From positions 1-46,657 of the forward strand of contig BJGC01000018.1 in NCBI GenBank assembly GCA_014190235.1: DNA of 46,657 nucleotides. The letters are read 5' to 3'. This stretch comes from Actinomycetes bacterium (GTDB lineage Bacteria > Actinomycetota > Acidimicrobiia > Acidimicrobiales > Ilumatobacteraceae). Each line of letters starts with the position of its first letter. Position 1 is the first letter of the stretch. Position numbers and translations under genes: made by a program. The notes beneath the pieces are model-generated. The model was not told the DNA's origin, searched no databases, and saw nothing but the letters and a program-made list of their open reading frames with translations. Positions 16,319-25,723 of the stretch are shown here, one piece after another.

Positions 16319-18883
16319 ATGCCAAAGTCGGATGTTGATGTAGTTGTCGTGGGTGCCGGATTCGCTGGCATGTATCTGTTGCATGAGTTGCGCGAGATGG
16401 GATTCAGTTCACGCGTCTTGGAGGCCGGAGACGATGTGGGCGGCACATGGTACTGGAACAGATATCCAGGCGCACGTTGCGATATTGCTACAACTGATTA
16501 TCAATACACATGGGATCCAGAATTGCATACGCAATGGACATGGTCCGAGAAGCACGCAGCACAACCAGAAATTCTTCGCTACGCGCAACTTGTCGCAAAA
16601 AAACACGATCTGTATTCTGGAATTGACTTCAACGTACGCGCCGAGGAAGCGACATGGGACGACAAGGCAAAAAAATGGAGTATTCGTACGTCAACAGGCG
16701 AAACAATCGTGTCTCGTCACTATGTGATGGCGACTGGGTGTTTATCTGTTCCAAAAGATCCTGACATCAAAGGAACAGATCGTTTTGGCGGAGAAGTTTA
16801 TGTAACCGGACGTTGGCCCCACGAAGGTGTCGATTTCACGGGCAAGCGCGTTGCCGTGATCGGAACAGGCTCTTCAGGAATTCAATCAATTCCCATCATT
16901 GCCGAGCAAGCAAAAGAACTCGTCGTGTTTCAGCGCACGCCAAACTTTTCGATGCCAGCGTACAACGGACCACCTCCGCAGGACCGCGTTGATCGACTCA
17001 ACGCAGACCGCGCAGCCTATGTGCAAGAAGCGCGGTTGTCCGGAACAGGTGTGCCGCTTGAGATGTCCACGGTGTCAGCGCTTTCGGTGCCCAAAGAAGT
17101 TGCGTTTGAGATGTTAGAAGAGTCGCGACAAAAAGGCGAGTTGCTGGCAATTGGTAACACGTTTACTGACTCCGGAATAAATCGTCAGGCCAACGAAGTA
17201 ATTGGTGAGTTCATGCGCAGCAAAGTGCGCTCAGTAGTAAAAGATCCAAAAGTTGCAGAGTTGCTGAGTCCTTACAAGCACGGATACGGAACAAAGCGTC
17301 CATGTATGGACACCGGATATTTCGAGACGTTTAATAAGCCCCATGTTCGTCTAGTGGATCTGGGGGCTGATCCGATTCATACCATTACTGAGACAGGCAT
17401 TGATTTTGGTGCTGAAACAAAAGAGTTTGATGCCATTGTGTATGCGACTGGTTTTGATGCGATGACCGGCGCAATTGTGGGTGTCAATATCACAGGCAAA
17501 GATGGCGTGACACTGAAAAAGAAATGGGAAGCGGGCCCGTTGACATATTTGGGTCTCACATCGGTTGGTTTTCCGAATCTCTTTATGATCACCGGCCCCG
17601 GAAGTCCATCAGTGTTATCTAACATGATGGTGTCAATTGAGCAGCACGTGGAGTGGATCCGCGACACGCTTGTAGCGATGCGCGAGCAGGGCTTTGACAC
17701 GATTGAACCAACTCCGCTTGCAGAAGATGGATGGCGCGTTCACTGCACCGATTGCGCAGACATCACAATTTTTCAAGATGCCAATTCGTGGTACATGGGT
17801 GCAAACGTGCCAGGAAAACCCAGAGTGATGTTTCCATACATTGGTGGTGTGGGGCGTTATCGCCAAGCGTGTGATGAGGCGGTGAGTCGTGGGTATCTTG
17901 GTTTCGAACTTAATGGCGTCGGAAAAAAGCAGTGCAACGACGGACTCGTGCGACAAGTACAACCTGACATCGACATGGTGCTCGAAATGATGGGCACGCT
18001 AAATCTGCCTGCAATGGAATCAATGAGTGCTGCAGATGCACGACTATTTTTTGATGCTTCGTCTGCAGTGCGTCCACCAGGGCCAGAGGTGGGAGAGATC
18101 GTTGACGCCACACTGCCCGGTGCTGCTGGCAATCTGGAGTATCGCCTGTATCGCCCAGCAACGGTTGGCCCGCATCCCGTGATGGTGTATTTCCATGGTG
18201 GCGGTTGGGTATGCGGAAGTCAAGTTGCCGATGATCCGTTGTGTCGTGATCTGTGTGCGCAATCAAACACGCTGATTGTGTCGGTGAATTATCGACATGC
18301 ACCAGAAGCACGTTTTCCAGCCGCAGCGCACGATGGTTTTGCTGCGCTCAAGTGGGTGCACGAAAATGTTGCATCGCTTGGTGGTATCTCCGGAAAACTC
18401 GCGGTTGGTGGCTGGAGTGCTGGCGGCAACGTTGCTGCAGTTGTTGCTCAGATGTCACGCGACGACGGAGGACCTGCACTCAGTGGACAGTTGCTGTTGT
18501 GCCCCGTGACAGATGGTTCGCGCCAGCATCAGTCCTATATCGACAACGGTGATGGGTATCTCCTCACGAAGTCGTTGATGGAATGGTTCTGGAATCACTA
18601 TGCCGATGAGAGTGATCGCAAAAATCCACAGGCGTCGCCGCTTTTGGCTAAGAGTTTGAGTGGTCTACCACCCGCAATGGTGGTGACATGTCAGTTTGAC
18701 CCACTTCGCGACGAAGGTGATGCGTACGCTCAGGCACTTCGTGCTGCAGGTGTGCAAGTTGATCATGTACAAGCGCGAGGACACGTTCATACTTCGATCA
18801 CTATGGTTGACATGCTGCCGTCGGGTGCGCCATATCGCCGTCAAATGGCTCAAGGACTGCAAACATTCTTTCATCACACATAA
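16319..18883 (+). CDS. Baeyer-Villiger monooxygenase fused to HSL-type esterase
   Basis: The 854-residue protein joins two enzymes. Residues about 1-540 form a flavin monooxygenase of the cyclohexanone-monooxygenase type: FAD site GAGFAG at 12-17, second Rossmann GTGSSG near 182, and the fingerprint region FGGEVYVTGRWP at 156-167. Residues about 610-854 form an HSL-family hydrolase with HGGGW (626-630), nucleophile Ser700 in GWSAGG, Asp794 in FDPLRDE and His824 in GHVHT. The combination would convert a ketone to an ester or lactone and then cleave it. In the fingerprint FxGxxxHxxxWP the conserved histidine is Val162. ATG 16319 is preferred over TTG 16304, with GGGGA about 9 bases upstream. 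It is divergent from an esterase gene and precedes other catabolic genes. The substrate is unknown. Confidence 0.92.
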   Translation: MPKSDVDVVVVGAGFAGMYLLHELREMGFSSRVLEAGDDVGGTWYWNRYPGARCDIATTDYQYTWDPELHTQWTWSEKHAAQPEILRYAQLVAKKHDLYSGIDFNVRAEEATWDDKAKKWSIRTSTGETIVSRHYVMATGCLSVPKDPDIKGTDRFGGEVYVTGRWPHEGVDFTGKRVAVIGTGSSGIQSIPIIAEQAKELVVFQRTPNFSMPAYNGPPPQDRVDRLNADRAAYVQEARLSGTGVPLEMSTVSALSVPKEVAFEMLEESRQKGELLAIGNTFTDSGINRQANEVIGEFMRSKVRSVVKDPKVAELLSPYKHGYGTKRPCMDTGYFETFNKPHVRLVDLGADPIHTITETGIDFGAETKEFDAIVYATGFDAMTGAIVGVNITGKDGVTLKKKWEAGPLTYLGLTSVGFPNLFMITGPGSPSVLSNMMVSIEQHVEWIRDTLVAMREQGFDTIEPTPLAEDGWRVHCTDCADITIFQDANSWYMGANVPGKPRVMFPYIGGVGRYRQACDEAVSRGYLGFELNGVGKKQCNDGLVRQVQPDIDMVLEMMGTLNLPAMESMSAADARLFFDASSAVRPPGPEVGEIVDATLPGAAGNLEYRLYRPATVGPHPVMVYFHGGGWVCGSQVADDPLCRDLCAQSNTLIVSVNYRHAPEARFPAAAHDGFAALKWVHENVASLGGISGKLAVGGWSAGGNVAAVVAQMSRDDGGPALSGQLLLCPVTDGSRQHQSYIDNGDGYLLTKSLMEWFWNHYADESDRKNPQASPLLAKSLSGLPPAMVVTCQFDPLRDEGDAYAQALRAAGVQVDHVQARGHVHTSITMVDMLPSGAPYRRQMAQGLQTFFHHT

Positions 18884-18903
18884 GTTCAGCGCGAATTGGG
18901 CTC

Positions 18904-18909
18904 TAGCCT
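18904..18909 (+). promoter_or_regulatory. -10-like box for FKBP lipoprotein gene
   Basis: TAGCCT ends 6 bases before the ATG at 18916, with no Shine-Dalgarno between. The same hexamer precedes engB at 31192-31197. Confidence 0.4.
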
Positions 18910-18915
18910 TGTCGA

Positions 18916-19812
18916 ATGACATCTCACCGTAATCACAAGGTTTTTGCATTTTCAGCAGTACTTTTTTTGGCTGGCATTGGACTTGTCGCATGTAGCGATA
19001 GCGGCACATCGTCAGACACCACTCAATTAGCCAGCTCACCAGACACCTCTCAACCTGCGGGAGCAGTTGCTGAACCTAAAGTCGTGCTACCAAAAGAAGC
19101 GCCAACAAAATTGGTGATCACTGATATCACTAAAGGAACCGGCGAAGGCGCGGTGGCTGGCGACACGTTGGCAGTTTTTTATGTCGGAGTCTTAAGCGCA
19201 GATGGTACAAAATTTGATGGCAATTTCGGTGGCTCATCGTTCAACTTCACGCTCGGTGCGGGCGGTGTCATTAAAGGTTGGGATGAAGGATTGGTCGGAC
19301 TCAAAGTTGGTGGTCGCCGACAACTAGATATTCCATCCGATCTGGCCTACGCAGAAAAAGGTGCAGGAGACATCATCAAGCCAAACTCCGCACTGTCGTT
19401 TATCATCGACTTGCGTTCAATCATTCCGGTATCAAAACTCGAAGATGCACCCAAGGTCACAATCAAAGGTGCGCCTGCACGCCTTGACTTAAAGACTGAA
19501 GATCTCAAAAAGGGAAGTGGAGCCACCGTCAAGGAAGGCCAAGATCTCGCACTTCATATTGTTGCATTTCGCGGAGACACTGGTGTTGAGCTTTTGAATT
19601 CATGGACAAATCTGGTTCCGATCATGCTTTCATTGAAAAAAGAAGAATCTATGCAAGGTCTTTTTGAAGGTTTAGTTGGAATGAAGGTGGGTGGCCGACG
19701 TCAACTAACGATTCCGTTTGCGAGTGCATTTGGTGAAGATGGCAGTACGGAAATGGGATTGCCAGCAAAAACCGATCTTGTTCTTGTCGTTGATGTTCTT
19801 GCAATTATGTAA
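18916..19812 (+). CDS. Lipoprotein with two FKBP-type peptidyl-prolyl isomerase domains
   Basis: The 298-residue protein has a lipoprotein signal: a charged N-terminus, hydrophobic FAFSAVLFLAGIGLV and lipobox LVAC, with the cysteine near residue 26, followed by a Ser/Thr-rich linker. Two FKBP domains follow. Domain one (about 70-185) has GDTLAVFYVGVLSADGTKFD and VIKGWDEGLVGLKVGGRR. Domain two (about 195-298) has the parallel segment GLFEGLVGMKVGGRR. FKBPs speed cis-trans isomerisation of prolyl bonds and help fold exported proteins. The second domain lacks several usual active-site aromatics and may serve as a chaperone only. The protein would be anchored in the cytoplasmic membrane by lipidation, using lgt elsewhere in the window. 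Confidence 0.92.
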   Translation: MTSHRNHKVFAFSAVLFLAGIGLVACSDSGTSSDTTQLASSPDTSQPAGAVAEPKVVLPKEAPTKLVITDITKGTGEGAVAGDTLAVFYVGVLSADGTKFDGNFGGSSFNFTLGAGGVIKGWDEGLVGLKVGGRRQLDIPSDLAYAEKGAGDIIKPNSALSFIIDLRSIIPVSKLEDAPKVTIKGAPARLDLKTEDLKKGSGATVKEGQDLALHIVAFRGDTGVELLNSWTNLVPIMLSLKKEESMQGLFEGLVGMKVGGRRQLTIPFASAFGEDGSTEMGLPAKTDLVLVVDVLAIM

Positions 19813-19848
19813 GGGCTCCAAAACAACCCGTGTCTCACAGGATGAGTT

Positions 19849-21276
19849 TTAGAATTGCATTGATTTAATTTCGCAGAACTCTTCTAGACCAAAGACTCCT
19901 GCTTCACGTCCGACTCCGCTTTGCTTGTATCCACCAAACGGCGCCTGGATATTAAATGAGCCTCCGTTCACTTCTACTTGACCAGCCTGAAGTCGACGAC
20001 CAACTGCCTTGGCGTGTTCGAGGTCTGCACCCCATACTCCTGCTGCGAGCCCGTAGACCGTGTCGTTAGCAATTCGAATGGCGTCTTCTTCGGTGTCATA
20101 CGGCATGATCGACAACACTGGTCCAAAGATTTCTTCTCGGGCGATTGTCATCTCTGGAGTCACACCTGAAAAAACTGTTGGCTGAACATAGAAACCAACA
20201 TCAAGGCCTGCTGGTGCATCAGTGCCACCGATCACGAGTGTGGCGCCTTCATCAATGCCGGTTTGAATGAATCCGCGAACGCGGTCGCGTTGAACAGCCG
20301 ACACAAGTGGTCCGAGTCGATTAGCAGCATCAAACGGATCACCTGTTGAATGTTTTGCAGCGGCAGCGGCAGCAATTTGCTCTGCCTCAGCTAAGCGTGC
20401 ACGCGGAACCAACATTCTCGTCAACGCACTACATGTTTGACCAGAGTTTGAGAAGCATTTACCAACACCTGCGCCGACCGCTTTTGCAAAGCCAGCCTCA
20501 TCAAGGTCATTAAGAATCAGATTGGGGCTTTTGCCGCCAAGTTCGAGTGAGACCTTTTTGACATTTTCTGCTGCAACAACAGCGACTCGTTTTCCGGCAC
20601 GAGTTGACCCCGTGAAACTCACCATGTCAACGCCGGGATGCGCGGCAATCGCTTCACCAACAACTGGACCAACGCCTGTGACCAAGTTAAAGACTCCGGC
20701 CGGTAATCCGATGTCATGAATGATCTCAGCCAAGATGAACGCATTAATCGGCGCAACTTCTGATGGCTTGACAACGACAGTGTTTCCGGCAGCCAACGCA
20801 GGTGCAACTTTGAGAGCAATTTGGTGCAACGGATAGTTCCATGGCGTGATGCAGCCAACGACACCGAGTGGTTCGCGAACAACGGTTGAGTTTCCGATTT
20901 GTTGTTCGAATTCATAGGTGGACAAGAGACCTGCGGTAATTGCAAAGTTTCCCTTGGGGAGTCCTACTTGGATCATTGTCGACAAGGCCACTGGCATGCC
21001 GACTTCGCGGGCGATGGCCTCGGCAATTTCTTGTGTACGAGCCTCAAGCCCTGCGTGAATTTTCATCAACCACTCGGCGCGAACTTCTTTGGGCAAACTA
21101 CTCCAGCCCGCAAAGGCGGCACGTGCGGCGGCGACTGCTTTATCGACATCCCCTGTTGTGCCGTCTGGGATAGTTGCAATGATTTCTTCTGTGGCGGAGT
21201 TCGTTACTTCTAGAACGCCTTTGCCCTCGGATGAAACCCACGAACCGTTGATATATACCTTGTCATATGTGATCAT
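19849..21276 (-). CDS. Aldehyde dehydrogenase (NAD(P)-dependent)
   Basis: The 475-residue product matches the ALDH superfamily: TPWNYP (oxyanion Asn) near residue 144-149, FTGSTRAGK in the cofactor site, Glu in LELGG near 245, and catalytic Cys282 in GQTCSA. The enzyme oxidises an aldehyde to the acid. ATG 21276 is preferred over an upstream start at 21420 because family proteins begin close to [11 protein letters not shown] and a TACGAT box at 21283-21288 lies 6 bases upstream. A divergent VOC gene starts 130 bases away. It is convergent with the FKBP gene. The aldehyde is unknown, though the surrounding monooxygenase and SDR genes suggest a role in breakdown of alicyclic or terpene-like compounds. 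Confidence 0.92.
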   Translation of the reverse strand: MITYDKVYINGSWVSSEGKGVLEVTNSATEEIIATIPDGTTGDVDKAVAAARAAFAGWSSLPKEVRAEWLMKIHAGLEARTQEIAEAIAREVGMPVALSTMIQVGLPKGNFAITAGLLSTYEFEQQIGNSTVVREPLGVVGCITPWNYPLHQIALKVAPALAAGNTVVVKPSEVAPINAFILAEIIHDIGLPAGVFNLVTGVGPVVGEAIAAHPGVDMVSFTGSTRAGKRVAVVAAENVKKVSLELGGKSPNLILNDLDEAGFAKAVGAGVGKCFSNSGQTCSALTRMLVPRARLAEAEQIAAAAAAKHSTGDPFDAANRLGPLVSAVQRDRVRGFIQTGIDEGATLVIGGTDAPAGLDVGFYVQPTVFSGVTPEMTIAREEIFGPVLSIMPYDTEEDAIRIANDTVYGLAAGVWGADLEHAKAVGRRLQAGQVEVNGGSFNIQAPFGGYKQSGVGREAGVFGLEEFCEIKSMQF

Positions 21277-21392
21277 TCCCACATCGTAGACGAGGTCAAT
21301 CAACGCTCTCTCAGTGGGGGAGGGATTGACAATGCCAAGAATCCGTGAACGGTCTTGCGCGTCGGAAGCGATGGCACCCAACCACCGTTGGT

Positions 21393-21398
21393 TAGGAT
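21393..21398 (+). promoter_or_regulatory. -10-like box for the VOC gene
   Basis: TAGGAT ends 7 bases before the ATG at 21406. The same bases include AGGA, which could instead act as a weak ribosome site, so the interpretation is open. Confidence 0.3.
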
Positions 21399-21405
21399 CA
21401 ATTTC

Positions 21406-21810
21406 ATGACAACAGCGCAAATAACAAAAGACTCAATTGATCTTGGCATCGTGGTGAGCGATACCCAAAAGTCTCTGGCCTTTTATCGAGATCTCCTGGG
21501 ATTTGAATTCAAGGGTGAGATGCAGATGCCAGGGGGCGGAACCATGAATCGTTTGCTCTGTGGAACAACTTTGATCAAGCTTGTCAGCGCTCCAGCGACG
21601 GCTGTCACAGCAGCGGGGGGCGGTATCACTGGAGCCTGCGGATATCGGTATTTCACAATTACTGTGAGCAATCTTGTCGAAATCACTGAAGCAGTTGCGG
21701 CTGCTGGCTACAAAGTGACCGTATCGCCCCGAGAACTTCGGCCCGGCATCAGCATCTCAATCGTTGAGGATCCAGACGCAAACCTCGTGGAGTTCTTGCA
21801 ACTCGGCTAA
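21406..21810 (+). CDS. VOC superfamily (glyoxalase/dioxygenase-like) protein
   Basis: The 134-residue protein has the paired beta-alpha-beta-beta-beta pattern of the vicinal oxygen chelate superfamily: [25 protein letters not shown] in the first half and [22 protein letters not shown] in the second, ending with [11 protein letters not shown]. The final Glu in DPDANLVEF is a usual metal ligand. Members include glyoxalases, extradiol dioxygenases and epimerases; the function here is not known. ATG 21406 is chosen over an upstream start because the fold begins directly after it. The gene diverges from aldehyde dehydrogenase, so the two may be controlled together. Confidence 0.88.
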   Translation: MTTAQITKDSIDLGIVVSDTQKSLAFYRDLLGFEFKGEMQMPGGGTMNRLLCGTTLIKLVSAPATAVTAAGGGITGACGYRYFTITVSNLVEITEAVAAAGYKVTVSPRELRPGISISIVEDPDANLVEFLQLG

Positions 21811-21881
21811 TACCACGCAAGTAGACAGCCGTTGTGGCGCGAATCCTCCTAAATAGGCGGGTCAGATTGGGTGACGGGGCG

Positions 21882-21887
21882 TAGTCT
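21882..21887 (+). promoter_or_regulatory. -10-like box for alaA
   Basis: TAGTCT ends 8 bases before the ATG at 21896, with no Shine-Dalgarno between, again fitting the leaderless spacing. Confidence 0.4.
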
Positions 21888-21895
21888 AGTTTCTC

Positions 21896-23134
21896 ATGGA
21901 GATTATGCAGTCGCGCAAACTAGCCAATGTCTTGTACGACATTCGCGGGCCAGTGCTCGACGAAGCAAAGCGCCTAGAAGCCCAAGGTCAGCGAATCATC
22001 AAACTTAATATCGGCAATCCTGCGCCGTTTGGGTTTGAGACGCCTCCAGAAATTTTAGTAGAAGTAGTGCGCAATCTGCCGAGCTCGCAAGGGTATTCCG
22101 ATTCACAGGGAATCTTGTCTGCGCGCACAGCAATCGTGCAGCACTATCAAGAACGCGGCATTGATATCACGGATGTTGATGATGTTTGGCTCGGCAATGG
22201 AGTCAGCGAACTCATTCAAGTGGCACTCAATGCGCTACTCAATGAAGGCGATGAAGTTCTGATACCGGCGCCTGATTATCCGTTGTGGACTGCCGCAACA
22301 AGTCTGTCCGGAGGCACGCCGGTTCATTATTTGTGCGATGAATCAAACGGCTGGATGCCCGACATTGAAGACATGCGAAGCAAGATCACAGACCGCACGC
22401 GGGCAATAGTGGTGATTAATCCAAACAATCCAACGGGTGCCGTGTACACCGGAGAGATTTTGCGCGAGATTGCAGATATCGCGGCAGAACGTGGGCTCAT
22501 CGTGATGGCCGACGAGATTTACGACAAGATTTTGTATGACGATGCTGTGCACACCACATTTGCTGCAATCGCGCCAGATGTTTTCACGTTGACATTTAAT
22601 GGTTTATCTAAGGCGTATCGCTTGTCTGGTTTTAGATCCGGCTGGATGGTGATGACTGGTCCGCGTCATCATGCAAGCAGTTACATCGAAGGCATCAACA
22701 TGCTCACCAATATGAGGTTGTGTGCCAATGTTCCGGCGCAGCACGCTATTCAAACTGCACTTGGCGGACGCCAAAGTATTCGCGAATTAGTGTTGCCACA
22801 TGGGCGCTTGCTTGAGCAACGAGATGCAGCAGTTGCCGCACTTGAAAGTATTCCCGGAGTGACATGCGTGAAACCAAAAGGCGCGTTGTATGTATTTCCG
22901 CGACTTGATCCCGAGATGTATGAGATTGCCGATGACCGCCGTTTTGTCTTAGATTTTTTGCGTGCTGAGCATGTGCTCGTTGTGCAAGGGACCGGATTCA
23001 ATTGGCCCAATACCGACCATTTACGAATCGTCACCTTGCCATGGGCTGTTGACCTCACCGAAGCGATTGGTCGACTCGGCAATTTCTTATCAACCTATAA
23101 ACCACCAGTGGTTACAGGTTCAGCGCGCGGCTGA
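21896..23134 (+). CDS. alaA: Alanine aminotransferase (AlaA-like)
   Basis: The 412-residue class I/II PLP aminotransferase follows E. coli AlaA closely along its whole length: YDIRGPVLDEAKRLEAQG, LNIGNPAPFGFETP, PAPDYPLWTAATSLSGG, INPNNPTGAVY, ADEIYDKILYDD, and PLP-binding Lys239 in TFNGLSKAYRLSGFRSGW. It should transfer the amino group between glutamate and pyruvate to make alanine, in the cytoplasm. ATG 21896 is used; an in-frame ATG three codons later is also possible. The end overlaps the 3' end of the thrH gene on the other strand by 23 bases, so the two messages are complementary there. The match to AlaA is from memory. Confidence 0.92.
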   Translation: MEIMQSRKLANVLYDIRGPVLDEAKRLEAQGQRIIKLNIGNPAPFGFETPPEILVEVVRNLPSSQGYSDSQGILSARTAIVQHYQERGIDITDVDDVWLGNGVSELIQVALNALLNEGDEVLIPAPDYPLWTAATSLSGGTPVHYLCDESNGWMPDIEDMRSKITDRTRAIVVINPNNPTGAVYTGEILREIADIAAERGLIVMADEIYDKILYDDAVHTTFAAIAPDVFTLTFNGLSKAYRLSGFRSGWMVMTGPRHHASSYIEGINMLTNMRLCANVPAQHAIQTALGGRQSIRELVLPHGRLLEQRDAAVAALESIPGVTCVKPKGALYVFPRLDPEMYEIADDRRFVLDFLRAEHVLVVQGTGFNWPNTDHLRIVTLPWAVDLTEAIGRLGNFLSTYKPPVVTGSARG

Positions 23135-23738
23135 GATGCTGTAGTAAGTCGTCGTACGACTCAAGTGCGACAAACTGCGTGAACTCTTTTTTTACGTTGT
23201 CGGGTGCACGGAAAAGAAATCCGGTATCAGCCGCTGCGAGCATGGCGGTGTCGTTATATGAGTCTCCTGCGGCAACAACTCGGTAGTTCAAATTTTTAAA
23301 AGCGTTCACTGCGTGACGCTTTTGGTCTTCCTGACGGAGTTCAAAATCAACAATGTGATCATCTTGGATGATGAGTCGATGACAAAGAAGCGTCGGCCAA
23401 TTCAGGAGACGCATGAAAGGTCGACCAAATTGTTCAAAAGTGTCCGAAAGGATGACAACTTGTGTCCGTTCACGTAAGGCATCAAGAAACTCAAGCGCGC
23501 CAGGTAATGGCGTGAGACCAGCAATGATCTGAGTGATTCGGCTCATCGTGAGATCGTGTTGGTTGAGTATCTCGATGCGACCCCGCATTAAGAGGTCGTA
23601 GTTTGGTTCATCGCGCGTGGTGCGACGCAATTCGGGAATACCTGTGCTCTCGGCTACAGCGATCCAGATTTCAGGAACCAGAACGCCTTCAAGGTCGAGA
23701 GCGACAATGCCCTGATGAGGAGTCTGCGCAACTGCCAT
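23112..23738 (-). CDS. thrH: ThrH-like phosphoserine phosphatase / phosphotransferase
   Basis: The 208-residue HAD-family protein resembles Pseudomonas ThrH closely: ALDLEGVLVPEIWIAVAEST near residue 13 (nucleophile Asp15, with Glu17 in place of the usual second Asp), TTRDEPNYDLLM, VVILSDTFEQFG (motif II), WPTLLCHRL and GDSYNDTAML (motif IV). In Pseudomonas, ThrH dephosphorylates phosphoserine and can pass the phosphate to homoserine. The start is ATG 23738, near a GAGAAT box 6 bases upstream. It is convergent with alaA and overlaps it by 23 bases. Because alanine and serine metabolism are both amino-acid related, a functional link is possible but not shown. ThrH is better known from gamma-proteobacteria. 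Confidence 0.9.
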   Translation of the reverse strand: MAVAQTPHQGIVALDLEGVLVPEIWIAVAESTGIPELRRTTRDEPNYDLLMRGRIEILNQHDLTMSRITQIIAGLTPLPGALEFLDALRERTQVVILSDTFEQFGRPFMRLLNWPTLLCHRLIIQDDHIVDFELRQEDQKRHAVNAFKNLNYRVVAAGDSYNDTAMLAAADTGFLFRAPDNVKKEFTQFVALESYDDLLQHLSRALNL

Positions 23739-23886
23739 GTCTCTATTCTCGCTGATGGTGCCCCAAAAAACAGAGTTATTAGATTTTTGTGCTGAGACTG
23801 TGCCGGAGTCCGACTGAACGCGTCATGGGGTGGGTTGTCTAGATTGTGAACTACTCCTATGGCGGAGCGTGAAAGCGAGAAAATGT

Positions 23887-24858
23887 ATGTCGAGCAGATT
23901 TGAAGCCGGATTCAACGGGCGTGTTGCAGTGGTGACAGGTGGCGGAACAGGAATGGGTCGAGAACTCGTGCGTCAGCTCACGGCCGACGGCTGTGATGTC
24001 GCGACCTGTGACGTGATTGCAGAAAACCTTGCGGAGACAGCCGAACTCTGCAGCGCAGACGGCAACCGCGGCCAGGTATTCACTGCCATCGCCGATGTGT
24101 CTGATGAGCAACAGGTCTTAAAATTTCGTGACGAAGTTGCATCGTGGCGTCCACACGTGAACTTGCTTTTCAATAATGCGGGTATTGGCGGGGGCGGAAG
24201 CATCGTCGAAAGTACTCGCGCAGAATGGGATAAAACTTTCGGAGTTTGTTGGTTTGGCGTGTATTACAACACACGTGCATTTCTGCCACTATTACTGAAG
24301 TCCGATGTTGGGCATGTTGTGAACACGAGTTCTGTCAATGGTTTTTGGGCTTCGCTTGGACCCGATGTCACTCACACTGCATACAGTGCTGCGAAGTTCG
24401 CGGTGAAAGGGTTTACTGAGGCGTTGATTACGGATTTCGCATTGAGTGCGCCGCATTTGCATGCATCAGTTGTGATGCCTGGTCATATTGGCACATCAAT
24501 CGTCATTAACTCGGGAAAAATTCTAGGTCGCGATCCAAAAGAGATGTCAGAAGATCAACTTGCCGACGTGCGTGAGCGAATTGGTCGTCGCGGTCTAGAC
24601 ATGAGCGCGGTGAGCGACGAAGACCTTCGCGTGGGCATGCAAGCCCAGGCTGAATCGTTTCGCGATGATGCACCCGTGTCGTCAGCGGAGGCGGCGACCG
24701 TGATTCTGGAGGCCATCAAACGAGATGAGTGGCGAATTCTTATTGGGGCTGATGCCGTTGCTCTTGACACGATGGTTCGATCAGAACCTGAGAATGCGTA
24801 CACCTCAGATTTTTTTACACGACTGCGCGCCGGCGGAGTGTTTGGTTTTACAGGTTAA
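23887..24858 (+). CDS. SDR family oxidoreductase (classical)
   Basis: The 323-residue product is a classical short-chain dehydrogenase: cofactor motif TGGGTGMG near residues 16-23, NNAG near 98, and the catalytic triad region with TSS followed by YSAAK (Ser, Tyr, Lys). Length is somewhat over the usual 250 because of a C-terminal extension after VMPGHIGTSI. ATG 23887 is chosen from an open frame reaching back to 23830 because the family starts just before FNGRVAVVTG. The gene is alone on the plus strand between two minus-strand genes, and 19 bases separate its end from the next SDR, convergently. The substrate is unknown. It probably interconverts an alcohol and ketone in the catabolic region. 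Confidence 0.88.
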   Translation: MSSRFEAGFNGRVAVVTGGGTGMGRELVRQLTADGCDVATCDVIAENLAETAELCSADGNRGQVFTAIADVSDEQQVLKFRDEVASWRPHVNLLFNNAGIGGGGSIVESTRAEWDKTFGVCWFGVYYNTRAFLPLLLKSDVGHVVNTSSVNGFWASLGPDVTHTAYSAAKFAVKGFTEALITDFALSAPHLHASVVMPGHIGTSIVINSGKILGRDPKEMSEDQLADVRERIGRRGLDMSAVSDEDLRVGMQAQAESFRDDAPVSSAEAATVILEAIKRDEWRILIGADAVALDTMVRSEPENAYTSDFFTRLRAGGVFGFTG

Positions 24859-24877
24859 GTCGCGTTAGTCGAGCGTT

Positions 24878-25678
24878 TTAAGAAACCAGTGATCCACCAT
24901 CGCAAGAAATCACTTCGCCAACCGTAAATGCACCAGCACGCGAACTGAGAAAAATAGCAAGACCGGCGATGTCTTCTGGTGTTCCGACACGTCGTCGTGG
25001 ATTAGTGCGAGCAACTGCATCCCAGTCAGTGTTGTCGACGTCACCGCCGCCACCAACGCCAGTACTCAACATCCATGTCGGAAAAGGTCCGGGTGCAATT
25101 GCATTCACGATGATTTTACGCTTCACCAAAGTAGCCGCCATCTGGCGAGTCAGCGAGTGAACTGCGGCCTTCGATGGGCCATACGAGTGCGTGCTGAAGA
25201 CAGGCGTTTGGATTCCGTCGATCGAGCCAATATTTATGACGCGAGATGGATCATCAGCAGTGGCATTTTTCTCGAGCAAGCCAAGAAGTCGTTGTGTCGT
25301 GAAAAAGACTCCTTTGACGTTGGTGTCAAATACTTTGTCCCAGCCTGCTTCTGGGTAATCCTCAAGGGGTGCACCCCACGAGACGCCTGCGTTGTTTACC
25401 AAAATATCGAGATGGTCTTCGTACTTGCTGAGTTGGGCAACTAACTGATCGATGCCAGCGACGTCGGCGCAGTCGGCTGGAATAGAGATGCACTCAGCGT
25501 TGTATTGCTCTGAGAGTCGCTTGGCGGTTGCATCGCAAGCAACTTTTTTGCGTGAACTGATATAGACCTTGGCACCATTTGCTAAGAATCCAGCGGCAAT
25601 CATTTCGCCAATGCCACGTGAGCCGCCAGTAATGAGTGCCACTTTTCCTTTAATAGAAAAAAGAGATTCGATATTCAT
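24878..25678 (-). CDS. SDR family oxidoreductase (RhlG-like)
   Basis: The 266-residue protein carries TGGSRGIG (cofactor), NNAG, SIDGIQ with catalytic Ser, YGPSK with Tyr and Lys, and a C-terminal GEVISCDGG typical of classical SDRs. Overall it looks like the group that includes Pseudomonas RhlG and 3-oxoacyl-ACP-reductase-like enzymes, probably NADP-linked. A ribosome site AAGGA lies about 10 bases before ATG 25678, so it is translated from an internal site of a longer transcript. Its start is 45 bases after the end of the amidohydrolase gene, so the two probably form an operon. The substrate is unknown. Confidence 0.88.
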   Translation of the reverse strand: MNIESLFSIKGKVALITGGSRGIGEMIAAGFLANGAKVYISSRKKVACDATAKRLSEQYNAECISIPADCADVAGIDQLVAQLSKYEDHLDILVNNAGVSWGAPLEDYPEAGWDKVFDTNVKGVFFTTQRLLGLLEKNATADDPSRVINIGSIDGIQTPVFSTHSYGPSKAAVHSLTRQMAATLVKRKIIVNAIAPGPFPTWMLSTGVGGGGDVDNTDWDAVARTNPRRRVGTPEDIAGLAIFLSSRAGAFTVGEVISCDGGSLVS

Positions 25679-25723
25679 ATAGCGTGATTCCTTTTATATA
25701 GGGGCAGTATGAACTGCGGTGTT

